A DNA stretch of 64,000 bases from the NCBI GenBank assembly GCA_951812925.1, contig OX638369.1:18939329-19003328 (forward strand). Direction: 5' to 3'. The notes beneath the pieces were generated by a model. That model searched no databases. It saw only the letters and a list, made by a program, of their open reading frames with translations, and was not told the origin of the DNA. Below, one piece after another: positions 38,139 to 49,639 of this stretch. A program made the translations under genes and the position numbers. The DNA is from Calliopum simillimum (Eukaryota; Arthropoda; Insecta; Diptera; Lauxaniidae). The first letter of the stretch is position 1. Every line of letters begins with the position of its first letter.

Positions 38139-38469
38139 TAGGCTAGACAGGCGACAGCTTAAATCCTGATTATAGACGTAATAATGCGAATCTTTTTACT
38201 GCATAATTTTAGGCATTTTTTAAATACATATTTCATAGACATTGACTAAAAGAAATTTTCCCAATTCAGGGACCAAAAAGTTCCCTTAAAAACAAAATTA
38301 ATAGTGAGATAAGTATCTGAAAAGCTTATTAGAATTGTTTGGCCTCTGAATTGGGAAATTTTCTTTTAGTCAATGTCTATAAAACATGTATTTAAAAAAG
38401 GCCTGAAATCATGCAATAAAACGATTCGCATTATTACATCTATAATCCAGATTTAAGCTGTCTAGCCTA
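38139..38469. mobile_element. Palindromic MITE, 331 bp
   Basis: The left arm, TAGGCTAGACAGGCGACAGC through ATAATGCGAATC and AGACATTGACTAAAAGAAA, is complemented by the right arm ending GCTGTCTAGCCTA. Arms are about 130 bp around a centre near 38270-38338. If TA is the target duplication, the inverted repeat starts GGCTAGACAG. It lies only 70 bp from the 1.97 kb palindrome. Confidence 0.75.
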
Positions 38470-38872
38470 TTATGCTAACTAAGTACATATGTATATAAAA
38501 GCGAAAACGAAGAGATGATGAATTCAGCACTGTGCCCCATACAAATGAACTGCATTTTTACAGTTTTGGTCCGATTATTATGAAATTTACCATACTAATG
38601 TATTTTTTCAATCTATTTTCAAAAATGCAATTAGTTTTTTTCTGCAACAAACCAAAAAAAAGTTATTTAAGTAAATAAAACAATGGAAGTTGGCAGCATA
38701 AAATGTTTTTGCATACTTGTAGGATTTATGAAAAACTACGTACATTAGAATAAATAAATAATAAATAATTGAATAAATAAATCTTTGCTCTTTCTTATTA
38801 ACTGATAAACTGATTCACTTTTTGTAGCGCTAAGCGCTGAAAGCCAAAAATCAAAAAATTTTTTTTAATTTC

Positions 38873-39606
38873 ATATATATCGAAACCTTAGAGCGCTATA
38901 GTCCTATCTCCATTTTTCCAATTGTTGGGAAATGCAAAAAGAAGATTTCAAACAGTGGTTATTTAGAATTGGTTGCTATTTTGATATAGCGATAAATGCA
39001 ATAATTTTACCTATAGTATAGTATTTTAACATAATTTAATGTTTTTTACCAATTTTATTACTTTGTAACGAAATCCCAGCCAATTTATACTGTGTCATTA
39101 CTTTTGCCTTTAAATAGAATTCCACCACTATTGAAATAAACGACGTATTTAGAAAATTTTTTGAATTTTTTTAACTAAAATGTCGTAAAAAGTCATGAAA
39201 CGCGTAGAAAACACGAAAAAAACGATTTTTTTTTTTTTTTTTTTTTAATTTTTGGTTCCGACAAACAAGAGTGGAGCCTTGGGTGTTACCAAATATTTTC
39301 ACTTAAATGTCGCAAAAAGCCATAAAACGCGAAGAAAACGCGAAAAAACAAAGAATTTTTTTTAAAAATGTGACTTATTTGAAAAGTCATTGGAGATAGG
39401 ACATTAGCGCTCTTGAAAAAATTACAGTTAGTTACAGATAGGATTTTTCTTAATTATCGAATATTTTGGTATTTTAGTGGTATTTTGACATCATACAGTT
39501 TTCCACACGGTAAAGAAGCCCACAATGATGCCATTACTGCAAAAATCTCAAAACCGCAAAAAGTGGAGATAGGACTATAGCGCTCTAAGGTATCAATATG
39601 TTTGCA
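38873..39606. mobile_element. Foldback element, about 730 bp
   Basis: CCTTAGAGCGCTATAGTCCT then ATCTCCATTTTT near the left end is complemented by GGAGATAGGACTATAGCGCT then CTAAGG near the right end. A third copy of GGAGATAGGAC..TAGCGCTCT lies inside at about 39391. AAATGTCGCAAAAAGCCATA-type words also recur twice (about 39179 and 39306). No coding frame. Confidence 0.65.
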
Positions 39607-40079
39607 CGCAACGACACACAATAAACAATTAACAGAAACGTCCAGCAAATTAAGTTATAGCAAGTAAAAGTATGCTACAAAAAAAAAGCACAAATTTAAA
39701 AAAATTTTAAAAATATTGCATACCTTTAGAAATGTAAATGCCACAAAATCAGTGATTTTTACGTAAAAACGGTATATTCAAATTGATATATATAAAGCAA
39801 ACGGGGAAAAACGGGGTTGTGAATTTTCTCTGTCTTAAAATATCATGCCTGTTCTATCTGTACGTTTTTGGGCAATGCCCGCAACTTCCGTCTTTTTCTT
39901 TTCTGCTCTACAGAAATTTTGCATTTTCCGGTTTTTAATGTTTGAAAATTTTTAGATATAGTTTCTAAAGTAACTTTAATTCTGCTCAATAAATTTGCAT
40001 AAAAAAAAATAAATTGGTATGTTGTCTTCTGTTTGCATTTTATTTTATAAGAATTTCTTCTGTGGTTTAGGAGCAGTAA

Positions 40080-40853
40080 TAACACCTAATTCTGTTTTTA
40101 CACGGTAGATTGGTTCCAGAAAAACCGTGTAGAAAAAAACAGTGTAAAAAAAGACATTGATCTTATACAAAAATAGGTGATTGGTTCCTTATCTTTAAAA
40201 CCTATTAAAATTAAGCATTAAAATAAATTTAATATAATATTAGAAAAATAAATTTCTCTATAAAAAATGTCTTTACCAAGCACGTTCACAAAATATTAAC
40301 ACTTTTTAAATTTGCTTGTACGCACAATAAGGGAATTTCCCTAAATTTGTGATATCTGCCGTAAAATTATAATAAGACGCAACTCATTTTTATAGTTTTG
40401 AGAAAATCAAAATTTTATTTTTATTCAGAAAAGGCAGCAACTTCTCTTTCTTAAAAAAATTATTTTATTTTTCATCTTTTTTGTATGGAGTTACTGCCTT
40501 TTATGATTTTAATTATGAAAATATGAAAACAGGGTGTAATGTTTACATTTCTTTATTTGCAATTTGCAAGAGAAGTGGAAAACGTAAAAAATTGGCGATT
40601 GGACTAAAATATAGATAAAAAATTGCTTAATCCGGTAGGGAAATAAAGTTTGAAATGCCGTAACTAAGGTTGCGGCCTTATACTTTTTACGGCAGATATG
40701 AACACATTTCGCAAAAATTAAATCTGACAAATAAAATTTTAGCCCAAAAAATTTTGAATCGTGCTTAATGGAATAAAATCGTGTAAAAATATTTTTAAAA
40801 AAATATTTTCAAACCATGTTAAATCAAAATCGTGTAAAAACAGAATTAAGTGT
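40080..40853. mobile_element. MITE-like element, about 774 bp
   Basis: ACACCTAATTCTGTTTTTAC at the left end is complemented by GTAAAAACAGAATTAAGTGT at the right end. Further inside, ACCGTGTAGAAAAAAACAGT and AATCGTGTAAAAATA repeat the subterminal motif CGTGTA(A/G)AAA at least five times near the two ends. Repeated subterminal words are typical of hAT-like MITEs. No target duplication was resolved. Confidence 0.6.
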
Positions 40854-40863
40854 ATTTCTAAAA

Positions 40864-41070
40864 AGTGCTGCGATTAGGAAATTTTCGTAATTGATTTTTT
40901 TTTTCGAAAAAAAGTTTGACTTTAACTAGCTGTAAAACTTACAAATCAAACTTGTTTTCAAAAATATTAAGGAGATTTTTTAATTGGACTATTTGCAGTA
41001 GGATGACATTAAAAAAAATTTAAATTTACACAAAAATTTTTTACGCAAATGCCTTCTATCGCAGCACTGT
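40864..41070. mobile_element. Short inverted-repeat element, about 205 bp
   Basis: AGTGCTGCGATTAGGAAATT on the left is complemented by a right end with TTCTATCGCAGCACTGT. The interior is AT-rich and non-coding. It abuts the preceding MITE. Confidence 0.55.
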
Positions 41071-42444
41071 GCGTGGTTGAAAGCAATAATTAGAAACTTC
41101 GAGAAGATAAAGCAGTTTCAATTTTCGCTTTTGTTATGATTGAAATACACTAAAGTTTAACTTTTATTTAATAATTATTAGCTCTTGAAAGCAAAGTGTT
41201 ACCACAGTGAAGTAAGTTATAATAACAGTGTGTGGCAACTGTAAGAAAAGTTAATTTTGATAATTTAAATAAAATTGAGTTTGAAAGCTAGATTTTTCAG
41301 AGCAATTGAAATGATTCTGTTTACTTCACATCCCATTGGCCGAATCCCTAAATAGTGACTTAATTTCGTAACAATATATTTTATAGTATGGGGCAGCTAT
41401 TAATAAAAATTTTTTTTTTGGAACGATGAACGATATCTGTATCATTGAAAGCTATATAAAAAATCTCTGATAACAAAGCACTCAGTCAAATTATTTCTAT
41501 AAGTGTATTTACTTTGTATATGTCTTATCAAAAGAGCACTTCATACACATAAATCGTAGAGCAAAAGACGAAATTGTCGCCAAGGTCAAGCGCAAATAAA
41601 ATTTTCGCTGGAAATAAATTTTATTGTCAATTTTATTTGATTTTTTATTAAGATAACAACAGCATCATTTTTTATTTTTAATTGAAATGTTATAAATTCT
41701 TTTCCGACAATTTTATTGCTTTTTAAATACATAATCACTTCAATAGAAAAAAAATGGCCAAAAATCACGTAGTGCTATTTATTTTGGTGGTGGTGTTGCC
41801 TTTAAAATCTACTTTCCACGCCAGAAGGCATATTCTTAAATTGTACAATTTACTCTGAACAGACAAACACTTAACACATAAAAACAAAAGACAGAAATAA
41901 AATTAAATAAAATAAAAAATTGAAAAAAAATGGAAAAAAAAATATCGATTGTCTGCCAATCAAGAAATTTTATCTTTTCCTTTGTAAGGCGACACATAAA
42001 AAATGCGTCAAACAAAAAAGAAGAAATTTCGCAGGAAGTAATAAAACCAAGTAACAAGTAAAATAGTCTGACACATTTTTAAAATATTTAATGTTTTATA
42101 CGTGAGATGGCACTGGCACTTTAAATTTGAAGCAAAAAAAAATAAAAAATATGGGGCAACACGTTTTTGGTTTAAATTAAAAATTTAAGTGAGAAAACGT
42201 ACACGCATTACAAGCGAATTATAGTTGATCATACGTTTGCAGTGAAATTCATTACATTTGGCAACATTTTTTGAATTTTTAGCAAGAGAAAATTGCGGAA
42301 AATTGAATTGAAACATTAAACGGCCTCATTGTAGTTAAATAAATATTAAAGTAAGAAAATAAAGTTCTGCATAAAATGATTTTTCTTTCTTGGTGTTTGT
42401 ATCCAATTAAAGGAAAGTGGAATCTCCGTTTTATGAAACAACAA

Positions 42445-42690
42445 TGCTTTAACCTCACAGCACTTCAATCAAACCGACACACTGATCTGCCTTACCGTGC
42501 TAAGCACCTTCGTACTAACTGGTTTCGATATTAGAATGATCGTATAACTACTCGACATTTCTTATCGTTGCCTTAAACCAGACGATAATCTCTCTTTCTC
42601 GTTCCTTTCGGTTGCAGCGAGTTGGCATAGCATTATCAGTTGTTTTCATTATTTTTTACCACCACATTCACAGGGTGCACTAAAGCTTAT
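42445..42690. repeat. Dispersed repeat family F, copy near 42.5 kb
   Basis: It matches the 13.13-13.35 kb block in several ordered words (CAATCAAACC, CTTTCGG, TAGCAT...TTACCA) and ends with CACAGGGTGCACTAAAGC. The complement of that end (GTGCACCCTGTGAC) recurs at 26620, 27410 and 38113, marking a shared terminus. Confidence 0.45.
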
Positions 42691-42764
42691 TTGACTATAC
42701 CCAGCAAACATTTTCAATCGCGGACAATCTTCCATATTTTTGGCGATGCATTTAAAGCTCTTCT

Positions 42765-43125
42765 ACGCGAGCTTTCCGCGATAAAAACTTTCCGCGAGTA
42801 AAAGAAGATTCCTCCTTACACTCTTCTGGAAGATTATTGCGAATCAAACATCTTCGCGATGAATATACAACTCTTCCGGGAGAGTTTTGCGCGACAAAAC
42901 TTCAGCGCGAGTAACAGAAGATTCTTCCTTACACTCTTATGGAAGATCATTGCGAATCAAACATCTTTGCGATGAATATACAACTCTTCCAGGCGAGTTT
43001 TACGCGACAAAACTTCAGCGCGAGTAACAGAAGATTCCTCCTTACACTCTTCTAGAAGATCATTGCGAATCAAACATCTTCGCAATGAATATACAACTCT
43101 TCCTGGCGAGTTTTGCGCAATAATT
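42765..43125. repeat. 113 bp tandem array, about 3.5 copies
   Basis: The word GAATATACAACTCTTCC recurs at 42861, 42974 and 43087, an exact spacing of 113 bp. Each unit also has GCGAGTAACAGAAGATTC and ATTGCGAATCAAACATCTT. The array lies inside the 1.5 kb TIR element. Confidence 0.85.
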
Positions 43126-43140
43126 TTATTTTCAAAAATG

Positions 43141-43572
43141 GGTCCAAAATGGTCACTTAGAGTGGTCGAAGACATCTCTGATCATATCCGAAATCTGTTT
43201 TCGACCTTTCCCTATCGATTGGTGCAATAAAAATTTTTCACCAAAATGGGCCCAAATCGGTCACTTAGAGGGGTCGGAGACACCCCTGGACATGTCCAGA
43301 ATGTATTTTCGACCTTTCCCTATCGATTGGTGCAATAAAATTTTTTCACCAAAATGGGCCCAAATCGGTCACTTAGAGGGGTCGGAGACACCCCTGGACA
43401 TGTCCAAAATCTATTTTCGACCTTTCCCCATCGATTGGTGCAAAAAAATTTTTTTGCAAAAATGGGCCCAAATCGGTCACTTAGAGGGCCCGGAACCAAA
43501 TCTGGTTATGACCAAAATATATTTTCGACCTTTCCCCATCGATTGGTGCAAAAAAAAAATTCATAAAAAAAA
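43141..43572. repeat. 108 bp tandem array, four copies
   Basis: GGTCACTTAG recurs at 43151, 43259, 43367 and 43475, an exact period of 108 bp. Each unit contains TTTTCGACCTTTCCC(T/C)ATCG. Because 108 is divisible by three, several frames stay open with a 36-residue repeat (43292-43603). This is a by-product of the period, not evidence for a gene. Confidence 0.85.
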
Positions 43573-45177
43573 GCCCAAAACGAATAAAAAAAGATTCGAC
43601 TAAGTCTCTTCTGGATGATGGTTTGAAATCGAACTTCTTTACGAATAACCAACAACTCCTTCAGACGAGTTTTACACGATACAAGATGGCCGACTACGAC
43701 ATGACGTCATCTCCTGAGAAATTTCGAAAAAATTAATAATTTTTTTTTTCTAAAAGGCAATATTTCTGAGGCCCGGTATTTTTCACGAAGCAAAATGTCA
43801 AACTACACGGTATATTTTTAACGGCACATAAATTTTGACAGTTTATTGTACAAAAATTAGCAATTTCTTATGAAATTATTTTTATGTCGCCATTTCATAT
43901 TTTATTTTTTTTATTTTTTTTTTCAAGTTTTTTTTCGCTTTAAAAAACATGTTGCGGAGTCTTCTGTTGACCCTTCCTGGGGATCATTTGCAGATTCATC
44001 TTGGGGAGCCGCCAGATGACTCTTCCTGGGGATCGTTTGCGGATTCATTTCGGGGAGTTGTTAGAGGATTCTTCTAAAACAATCGTATTCGGCCGGACAA
44101 TTTCTCACGCCTGAACATTCGCGGAAGAGTAGAATGCGACTGTCGCGGACGATTGATTTAATCGTCTAGGCGAATCGAATACGATTCTTCCGCGATTGAA
44201 AATGTTTGCTGGGTAATTTTTACTTAGCCGTTATAAAAAAGCATTGCATACTTTAAGGTTACTTCGTTAGTTTCATGTTAATATCGCAATATTTGAATGA
44301 ATGTTATCGCAAATTGTGCCGGTCTTGCACATGTTTTTTGAAAGTCAAAATATGTTTACCAGTGTTACCACTGCTTGCTGTTTGTAAATCAAATTAAAAT
44401 GAAATTTTTTGCACGATTAATATTAAAGTGCCCATTTATTACAAAAGACAACACAGCAAAAAAAGTCTATACACTTTTCATCTTAATGACAATTTCGCAG
44501 CAATGGGAAAGCAAACAACAAGGGTAAAATGAAACCACGCAATCAGAGCTCATCCAATAGCTTACGTTTAAGTAGATTAACGTCAATATAATGCAATAAC
44601 AACAACATAAAGTTTTTCCTTTTTACTTTTTTTCTGGACGGTAATAAGTATGTATATATCGTATCATATTGAATGTATAAAAATCGGCAATTTCCGTTTG
44701 TTAACGAAGCGTAAAAAGATGTTGTTGTTCTTGTTAAAGCACTAGATGCTTTCGTAAAATGTATTTCAACTTAAGTGTAAAAATAAAAATAAAACAAAAA
44801 GCAAAAAAAAAAAAAAGTTGAAGGAAAAGCCTACAGAGAACACGTTAGCTTACGCTTTCAGCCATAAGATTATCATTGGAATTCCATTAGAATTTTATTG
44901 AATTCTGCAAAGGTTTACCTATACAGCTACGTAACTACTCGTATGTACTATGTAGATGCTCACAATCAAATACAATAATTTTCTATTTACACAATATGTG
45001 TCAAGTATGTGCGTGTGTGCAAGCAGTTAATGATAATGTAGCACGCGCAATTAAAAAAGTTAGTACCTAATAAGTACATCCGGAAGACACATTTTGTTCT
45101 GTAGTTTCCAAAGTAAGCAATGTAGGAAAAAAATTAATTTGCAAAATTTGTAGTTCTTTTCAAAACCTACAAAATGA

Positions 45178-45256
45178 TATATATATCACTGATATCATCA
45201 GTGATATATCACTACCTACTTGTGATATATCACAGTTAGTATCAGTGATATGTACC
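45178..45256. repeat. Cluster of TGATATATCAC palindromic words
   Basis: TATATATCACTGATATCA, AGTGATATATCACTACC, TTGTGATATATCACAG and ATCAGTGATATG follow one another. The cluster is strongly self-complementary. It could be a small array of binding sites or a microsatellite variant. Confidence 0.5.
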
Positions 45257-45724
45257 TCATTTTAAAGATAATTCCAAGCACTATTACTTTTGCTCAAAAA
45301 CTATGTTTGTAAAATGTACACGAAAAACTCTAGCGCCAAAAACGTATTTGAATGTGTGCTGTGTGAAGAAAAAATTTATATGAAAATTGTGTAACAAAGT
45401 ATTTTTCCCATAACTGTAGTAAAATTATAAAAAAAAAAAATATTTGAAAAATTCAGTCTTTAAATTATATTGTTACTTTCTAAAAGTTTAATCACTGTAT
45501 TGTGATGCAATCAAAATCATTAACTTATAACAATCTTTAAAATAAGTTGCTAATTCAAATCTCTGTTTATTAAAATTTACTGTACAACAGTTACTTGCGC
45601 CATCTTTCTACTGCCTTTATACATCTTCTAACTGCATGTATTAGTTGGAGTTTTCTCGATGGTTCTCATAACAACATCATAAACTGTAAACTACAAGTTC
45701 TTTTTGTTTACTTTTTTGTTCATT

Positions 45725-45789
45725 ACCAGTGTGCCAGACGGTTCATATCTCCGCTTTTTATCCGTTACGGATCCGTCTGGCACACTGGG
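45725..45789. mobile_element. Miniature hairpin with CCAGTGTGCCAGACGG arms
   Basis: CCAGTGTGCCAGACGG at the left is complemented exactly by CCGTCTGGCACACTGG at the right, around a centre of about 30 bp. The size is far below a usual MITE; it may be a solo-end derivative of a larger transposon. Confidence 0.55.
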
Positions 45790-48117
45790 TAGTTTATTTC
45801 TCTGCTTTTCTCAATATTCTTTATCACCACATGAATATTTACTGTGATAGATTATGATTATTTTATAACTGTTATATGTTTAATATTTCCACGTGTGTAG
45901 CGTTTTGCACATTTTACATTAGATGGCGCTGATGATTATCGTTTAACCGAGTTCAGAAAATTCTTCACACAGATGATATTTCCTTGTTTCTCTTTATATT
46001 TTAATTTAAGAAAAAAAATCTGGTTTCTTATGACTCAAAATTAATACAATTATACTAACAATATTTTCTTGGTATTTTTTCAGGTTTTTTTTTTTTAATA
46101 AACAGTACCTATGTTTAATTATAACTTTCAACACACTGCCAAAAATAATGCAATACAACACAGCACACAAAACACACACAGAGCAATAAAGGCAAATTCG
46201 ATTTATTAGTTTTTGTAGGGTACCTTCTTGTATGAAACTCCAATTTTCTTTCCGTTGACCACCTTACCATAACCCAAATTAAATATTTCTTTCGTAATTA
46301 GAAGGATTTATGTTATTACTTCTGGTTTTTTTTTTTTTTTGGCTTGTACTCTTGCGATTGTAGTGTTGAATGAATTCTATTACTCTGCATTAATTTGTAA
46401 TCAGTGGAAAATCAAATTGGATTTTGATTTGAAATTGATTAGTAAATTACAATTTCTGATATTCTGATATCATATTGGAAAAATATAAATCATATTATAA
46501 TAATGTATAAATATAATTATGAAAATGTTGAAACAAACTAAATATATGCGCATTACTTTGTCATTAATGTTTGTATACGAGTATTTATAATGGTAACCGT
46601 CTGGCTACTAAATTGGCTTTTAGAAAAATGAGATTATGTACCGCTTGTCATGAAAATATAATAAATAAATCGACTAAATGACAAAGAAAAATATTTGTCT
46701 GTAAAATAATAATAGTCAATATTAACAAAACTAGGAAACATCAATACTGTGATACTGCATTAAGTAATACAAAAATTAACAAAAGTAACTTTTAATACAC
46801 CCTTCCCTAACAAAACATGTGCGTAATCCAATTTTAAAGGAATTAGTAGAATACAGTACGAAAGTCGAGATAGAAATACATAAGTACTACAAAGTACATA
46901 TGTACATTTTACACAACTGCTAGAATATCGAAGAAAATAAAAAGTACAATCTACGTAACTACCAATAGAACACTAAGAAGTTATCAATATCGCAATTTTT
47001 GGGCCTCATACTGGTCTCGTAGTTTTAGAAAGAAGTCCCAGGATCACGGCAACCAGCCCAGAGTTAAAGATGTTCTTAAAAATTTCAAAAGATTATAAAA
47101 AGAGCTTTATTTTCTGAAAAATTTTAATAAGCCCTGAAAATCCCGAAATCATAGCTTGTAATCACAGGATTTTTGAGACACTATCCAAGGCGGAACCCCT
47201 TTACTACTTGGAGCTGATAAAAAATGGGTTTGCTTTTAGAGGACACTTAAGTGTTAATGCTGGAAAGCTTGAAAATAACCTTGGAATAAACCATATGTAA
47301 AAAATGTACCATTAAATGTCCTGGAGCCCAAGACCATGCTTAAATTTTAAATTTGATATTTTAACTATATGCTTAATAAAGATATTTAACAAAAAAGCTT
47401 CTATACTAATTACTTAAAAAAAAAAAAGGTTTTTAATATTTTACTATGAAATTATAGCATAAAGTGTTAAAAAGTCATTCTCCGTCCTGTTCCTAACCGC
47501 TTCTTAGTACACTTCCGTTGCTCGTTTTGCATGTAACGTTATTTTCTAAATATTTCAGCTACAGTTTTTCTGCGTTAACTCTCAAAAAAAATTTTTTTTA
47601 TATAAAATTGACAACCATGGAAGTTGGTCCCACAATTTAGACTGTCTCCCCTTAGTTTTTCTAACTCTTACTGTAAATTTTTTAAATATTAAGTAAATAG
47701 AGAATTGAAAGTGAATAGAAAGTGGAGATCCAATGTATTTTTAGCTGAGTCAGTTTAGGTTTTTTGGCAGTGAGTGTTCGTGTGTTTTTTTTTTAAAGAT
47801 TAAAAATTTTGTAAAGAACGTAAGTGTGCATCATTCTCCGCTTAAGTTTTTTTTATATTATCAAACATATTATTTCATCTTTATGTGAGTAAATCAATGA
47901 ACAATTACAGGGGCTATCCAAAAGTTTGAAAATTTAAAAAAAAGTAATTGCTATTTTATTGTGATATTATTGTTTTTGCAACATTATGTCATTCTCCGTC
48001 GTTTTTTGTAACATTTCGTCACTCTCCGTTTAGTAACCCTCCACATGTTTTTTTGTTGTTGTAAGTTTTGCATAAGCTATTTAAAAAAAGACTGGAATTT
48101 AGTCTTAAAATACGTTA

Positions 48118-48905
48118 GAGTTGCCAACTGGCTGTATTCGAAAATTTTATATAATTCTTACTTTTTTCGACTAACTTGAAATTTTTGGTTTCAGAAACGC
48201 TCAGATAAACTTTTTTTAAATTTTTTAAAACTTTCGGTGTTGCCAACCGGTTTTTTTTTATTTTTTGTTACTTTTGCTCAAACCATTTATTTAAGAAATA
48301 AAAATTTTAATTTAGTCTTAAGACGCTTAAATAAACTTTTCAAAAATCAAACATAAATTTTTAGGATTGCCACCTGGGTATTTTCGAAAATCTTATATAA
48401 TTCTTACTTTTTTTTGACTAAATTGAAATTTTTGGTTTCAGAAATGATCAGATAAATTTTTTAAAAAAAATAAAAATTTAACTTTAATCTAAAGACGCTT
48501 AAATAAACTGTTCAAAAATTCAACATATATTTTTAGGGCTGCCACCATGTTATTTTCAAAAATCTTATATAATTCTGACTTTTTACGACTAAATGGAAAT
48601 TCTTGGTTTCAGAGCCGCTCAGATAAACTTTTCTAAAATTGTAAAAAAAAAAATTCAGGGTTGCCACCATGTTTTTTTGTTTTTTGTTTTTTTGCTCAAA
48701 CCAAATTTCGGGGTGATGAGTTTTTAATGATTTAAACTATTATTTTTGAGTGTGTAATTATAATAGCGAACGTTAAAAAAGAAAAATTTAAAATGAATTT
48801 TCGACCATCTGGCAACCCTAAAAGTCTATGCTGAAAATTTTATTTCAATTTTTTAAATATATTGTTTAAGTGTAACTTAAAAAAAAACATATGGCAACCC
48901 TGAAA
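48118..48905. repeat. Internally repetitive element with GGGTTGCCA units
   Basis: Forward units starting GTTGCCAACTGG or TTGCCACCATGT occur near 48118, 48240, 48365, 48539 and 48659. Each is followed by ATCTTATATAATTCT.ACTTTTT, TTGGTTTCAGA and CTCAGATAAACTTTT. Near the right side the same word is inverted (TCTGGCAACCCTAAAAG at about 48811 and TATGGCAACCCTGAAAG at about 48892). The block looks like a decayed inverted-end transposon with tandem inner units. Upstream (47477-48030) CATTCTCCG recurs four times. Confidence 0.55.
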
Positions 48906-49041
48906 GTTTGTTTTCATTTTTTAAAAATGTTCCAGAAGTTCAGGTCATCATATTCTATACCTTCAAGTCATAAAAAATAAAAAAAATAGGTGGAGACAAA
49001 AAAGGCATGTTTTGGTAAATTTTTCGGAGATTTCTCCATGT

Positions 49042-49050
49042 ATTAAGGAC
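49042..49050. repeat. 9 bp target-site duplication, left copy
   Basis: ATTAAGGAC directly precedes the Foldback-like element and is repeated exactly at 49631-49639 directly after it. Confidence 0.9.
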
Positions 49051-49630
49051 GGCTCCCGGAAATAACGCCATAGGAAATAACGCCAGAAAATTTTTTGGAA
49101 ATAACGCCAGAAATCTTCTGGCATTAATTTTTGGAAATAAAGCCAAAAACTGATTAGGAAACAACGCCAGAATTTTTGGAAATAATGCCAAAGGAAATAA
49201 CGCCATAGGAAATAACGCCAAAAAATTTTTTGGAAATAACGCCAGAAAAATCTGCATACAAAATTCTGGCTTTATTTCCATTTTGTTTTGGAAATAAAAC
49301 CAAAAATTAACTAGGAAATAACGCTAGAAAAGTTTTTGGCTTTATTTCCTATACAAAATGGAAATAACGCCAGAATTTTGTATGCCGATTTTTCTGGCGT
49401 TATTTCCAATCAATTTTCTGGCGTTATTTCCTATGGAGTTATTTCCTTTTTGTAAACTACATTATTTTTGGAAATAACACCACAATTTTTGGAAATAACG
49501 CCAGAAATGTTTTTGGCTTTATTTCCAAAACAAAATGGAAATAACGCCAGAATTTTGTATGAAGATTTTTCTGGCGTTATTTCCAAAAAATTTTCTGGCG
49601 TTATTTCCTATGGCGTTATTTCAGGGAGCC
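49051..49630. mobile_element. Foldback-like transposon built of GGAAATAACGCCA units
   Basis: The 580 bp element begins GGCTCCCGGAAATAACGCCA and ends with the complement (TGGCGTTATTTCAGGGAGCC) with one mismatch. Its long inverted termini consist of a 13 bp word, GGAAATAACGCCA, repeated about twenty times in both orientations with AAATTTTTT spacers. A perfect 9 bp duplication (ATTAAGGAC) flanks it. Internally repetitive long inverted repeats plus a 9 bp duplication are what is known of Drosophila Foldback (FB) and of Mutator-like elements. It has no transposase. A minus-strand frame here (48955-49281) with repeating LALFPK units comes from the repeat. Confidence 0.85.
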
Positions 49631-49639
49631 ATTAAGGAC
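49631..49639. repeat. 9 bp target-site duplication, right copy
   Basis: Exact copy of ATTAAGGAC found at 49042-49050 on the other side of the element. Confidence 0.9.

Larger units (their letters stand above)
42698..44217. mobile_element. 1.5 kb TIR element with internal tandem arrays
   Basis: The ends are CCCAGCAAACATTTTCAATC then GCGG on the left and its complement CGCGATTGAAAATGTTTGCT then GGG on the right, both flanked by TA. The interior holds a 113 bp array, then a 108 bp array, then several CTTCTGGA/CGCGATT-type words near the right end that mirror the left. No transposase is visible, so it is non-autonomous with a TA target. Confidence 0.75.

Noticed and set aside
43292..43603. 103-residue frame with a 36-residue repeat (YFRPFPIDWC)
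   Set aside because: The repeat reflects the 108 bp tandem array, which keeps several frames open; it lies inside a non-autonomous transposon.
48955..49281. Minus-strand frame with repeating LALFPK
   Set aside because: It is a translation of the 13 bp GGAAATAACGCCA words of the Foldback-like element.
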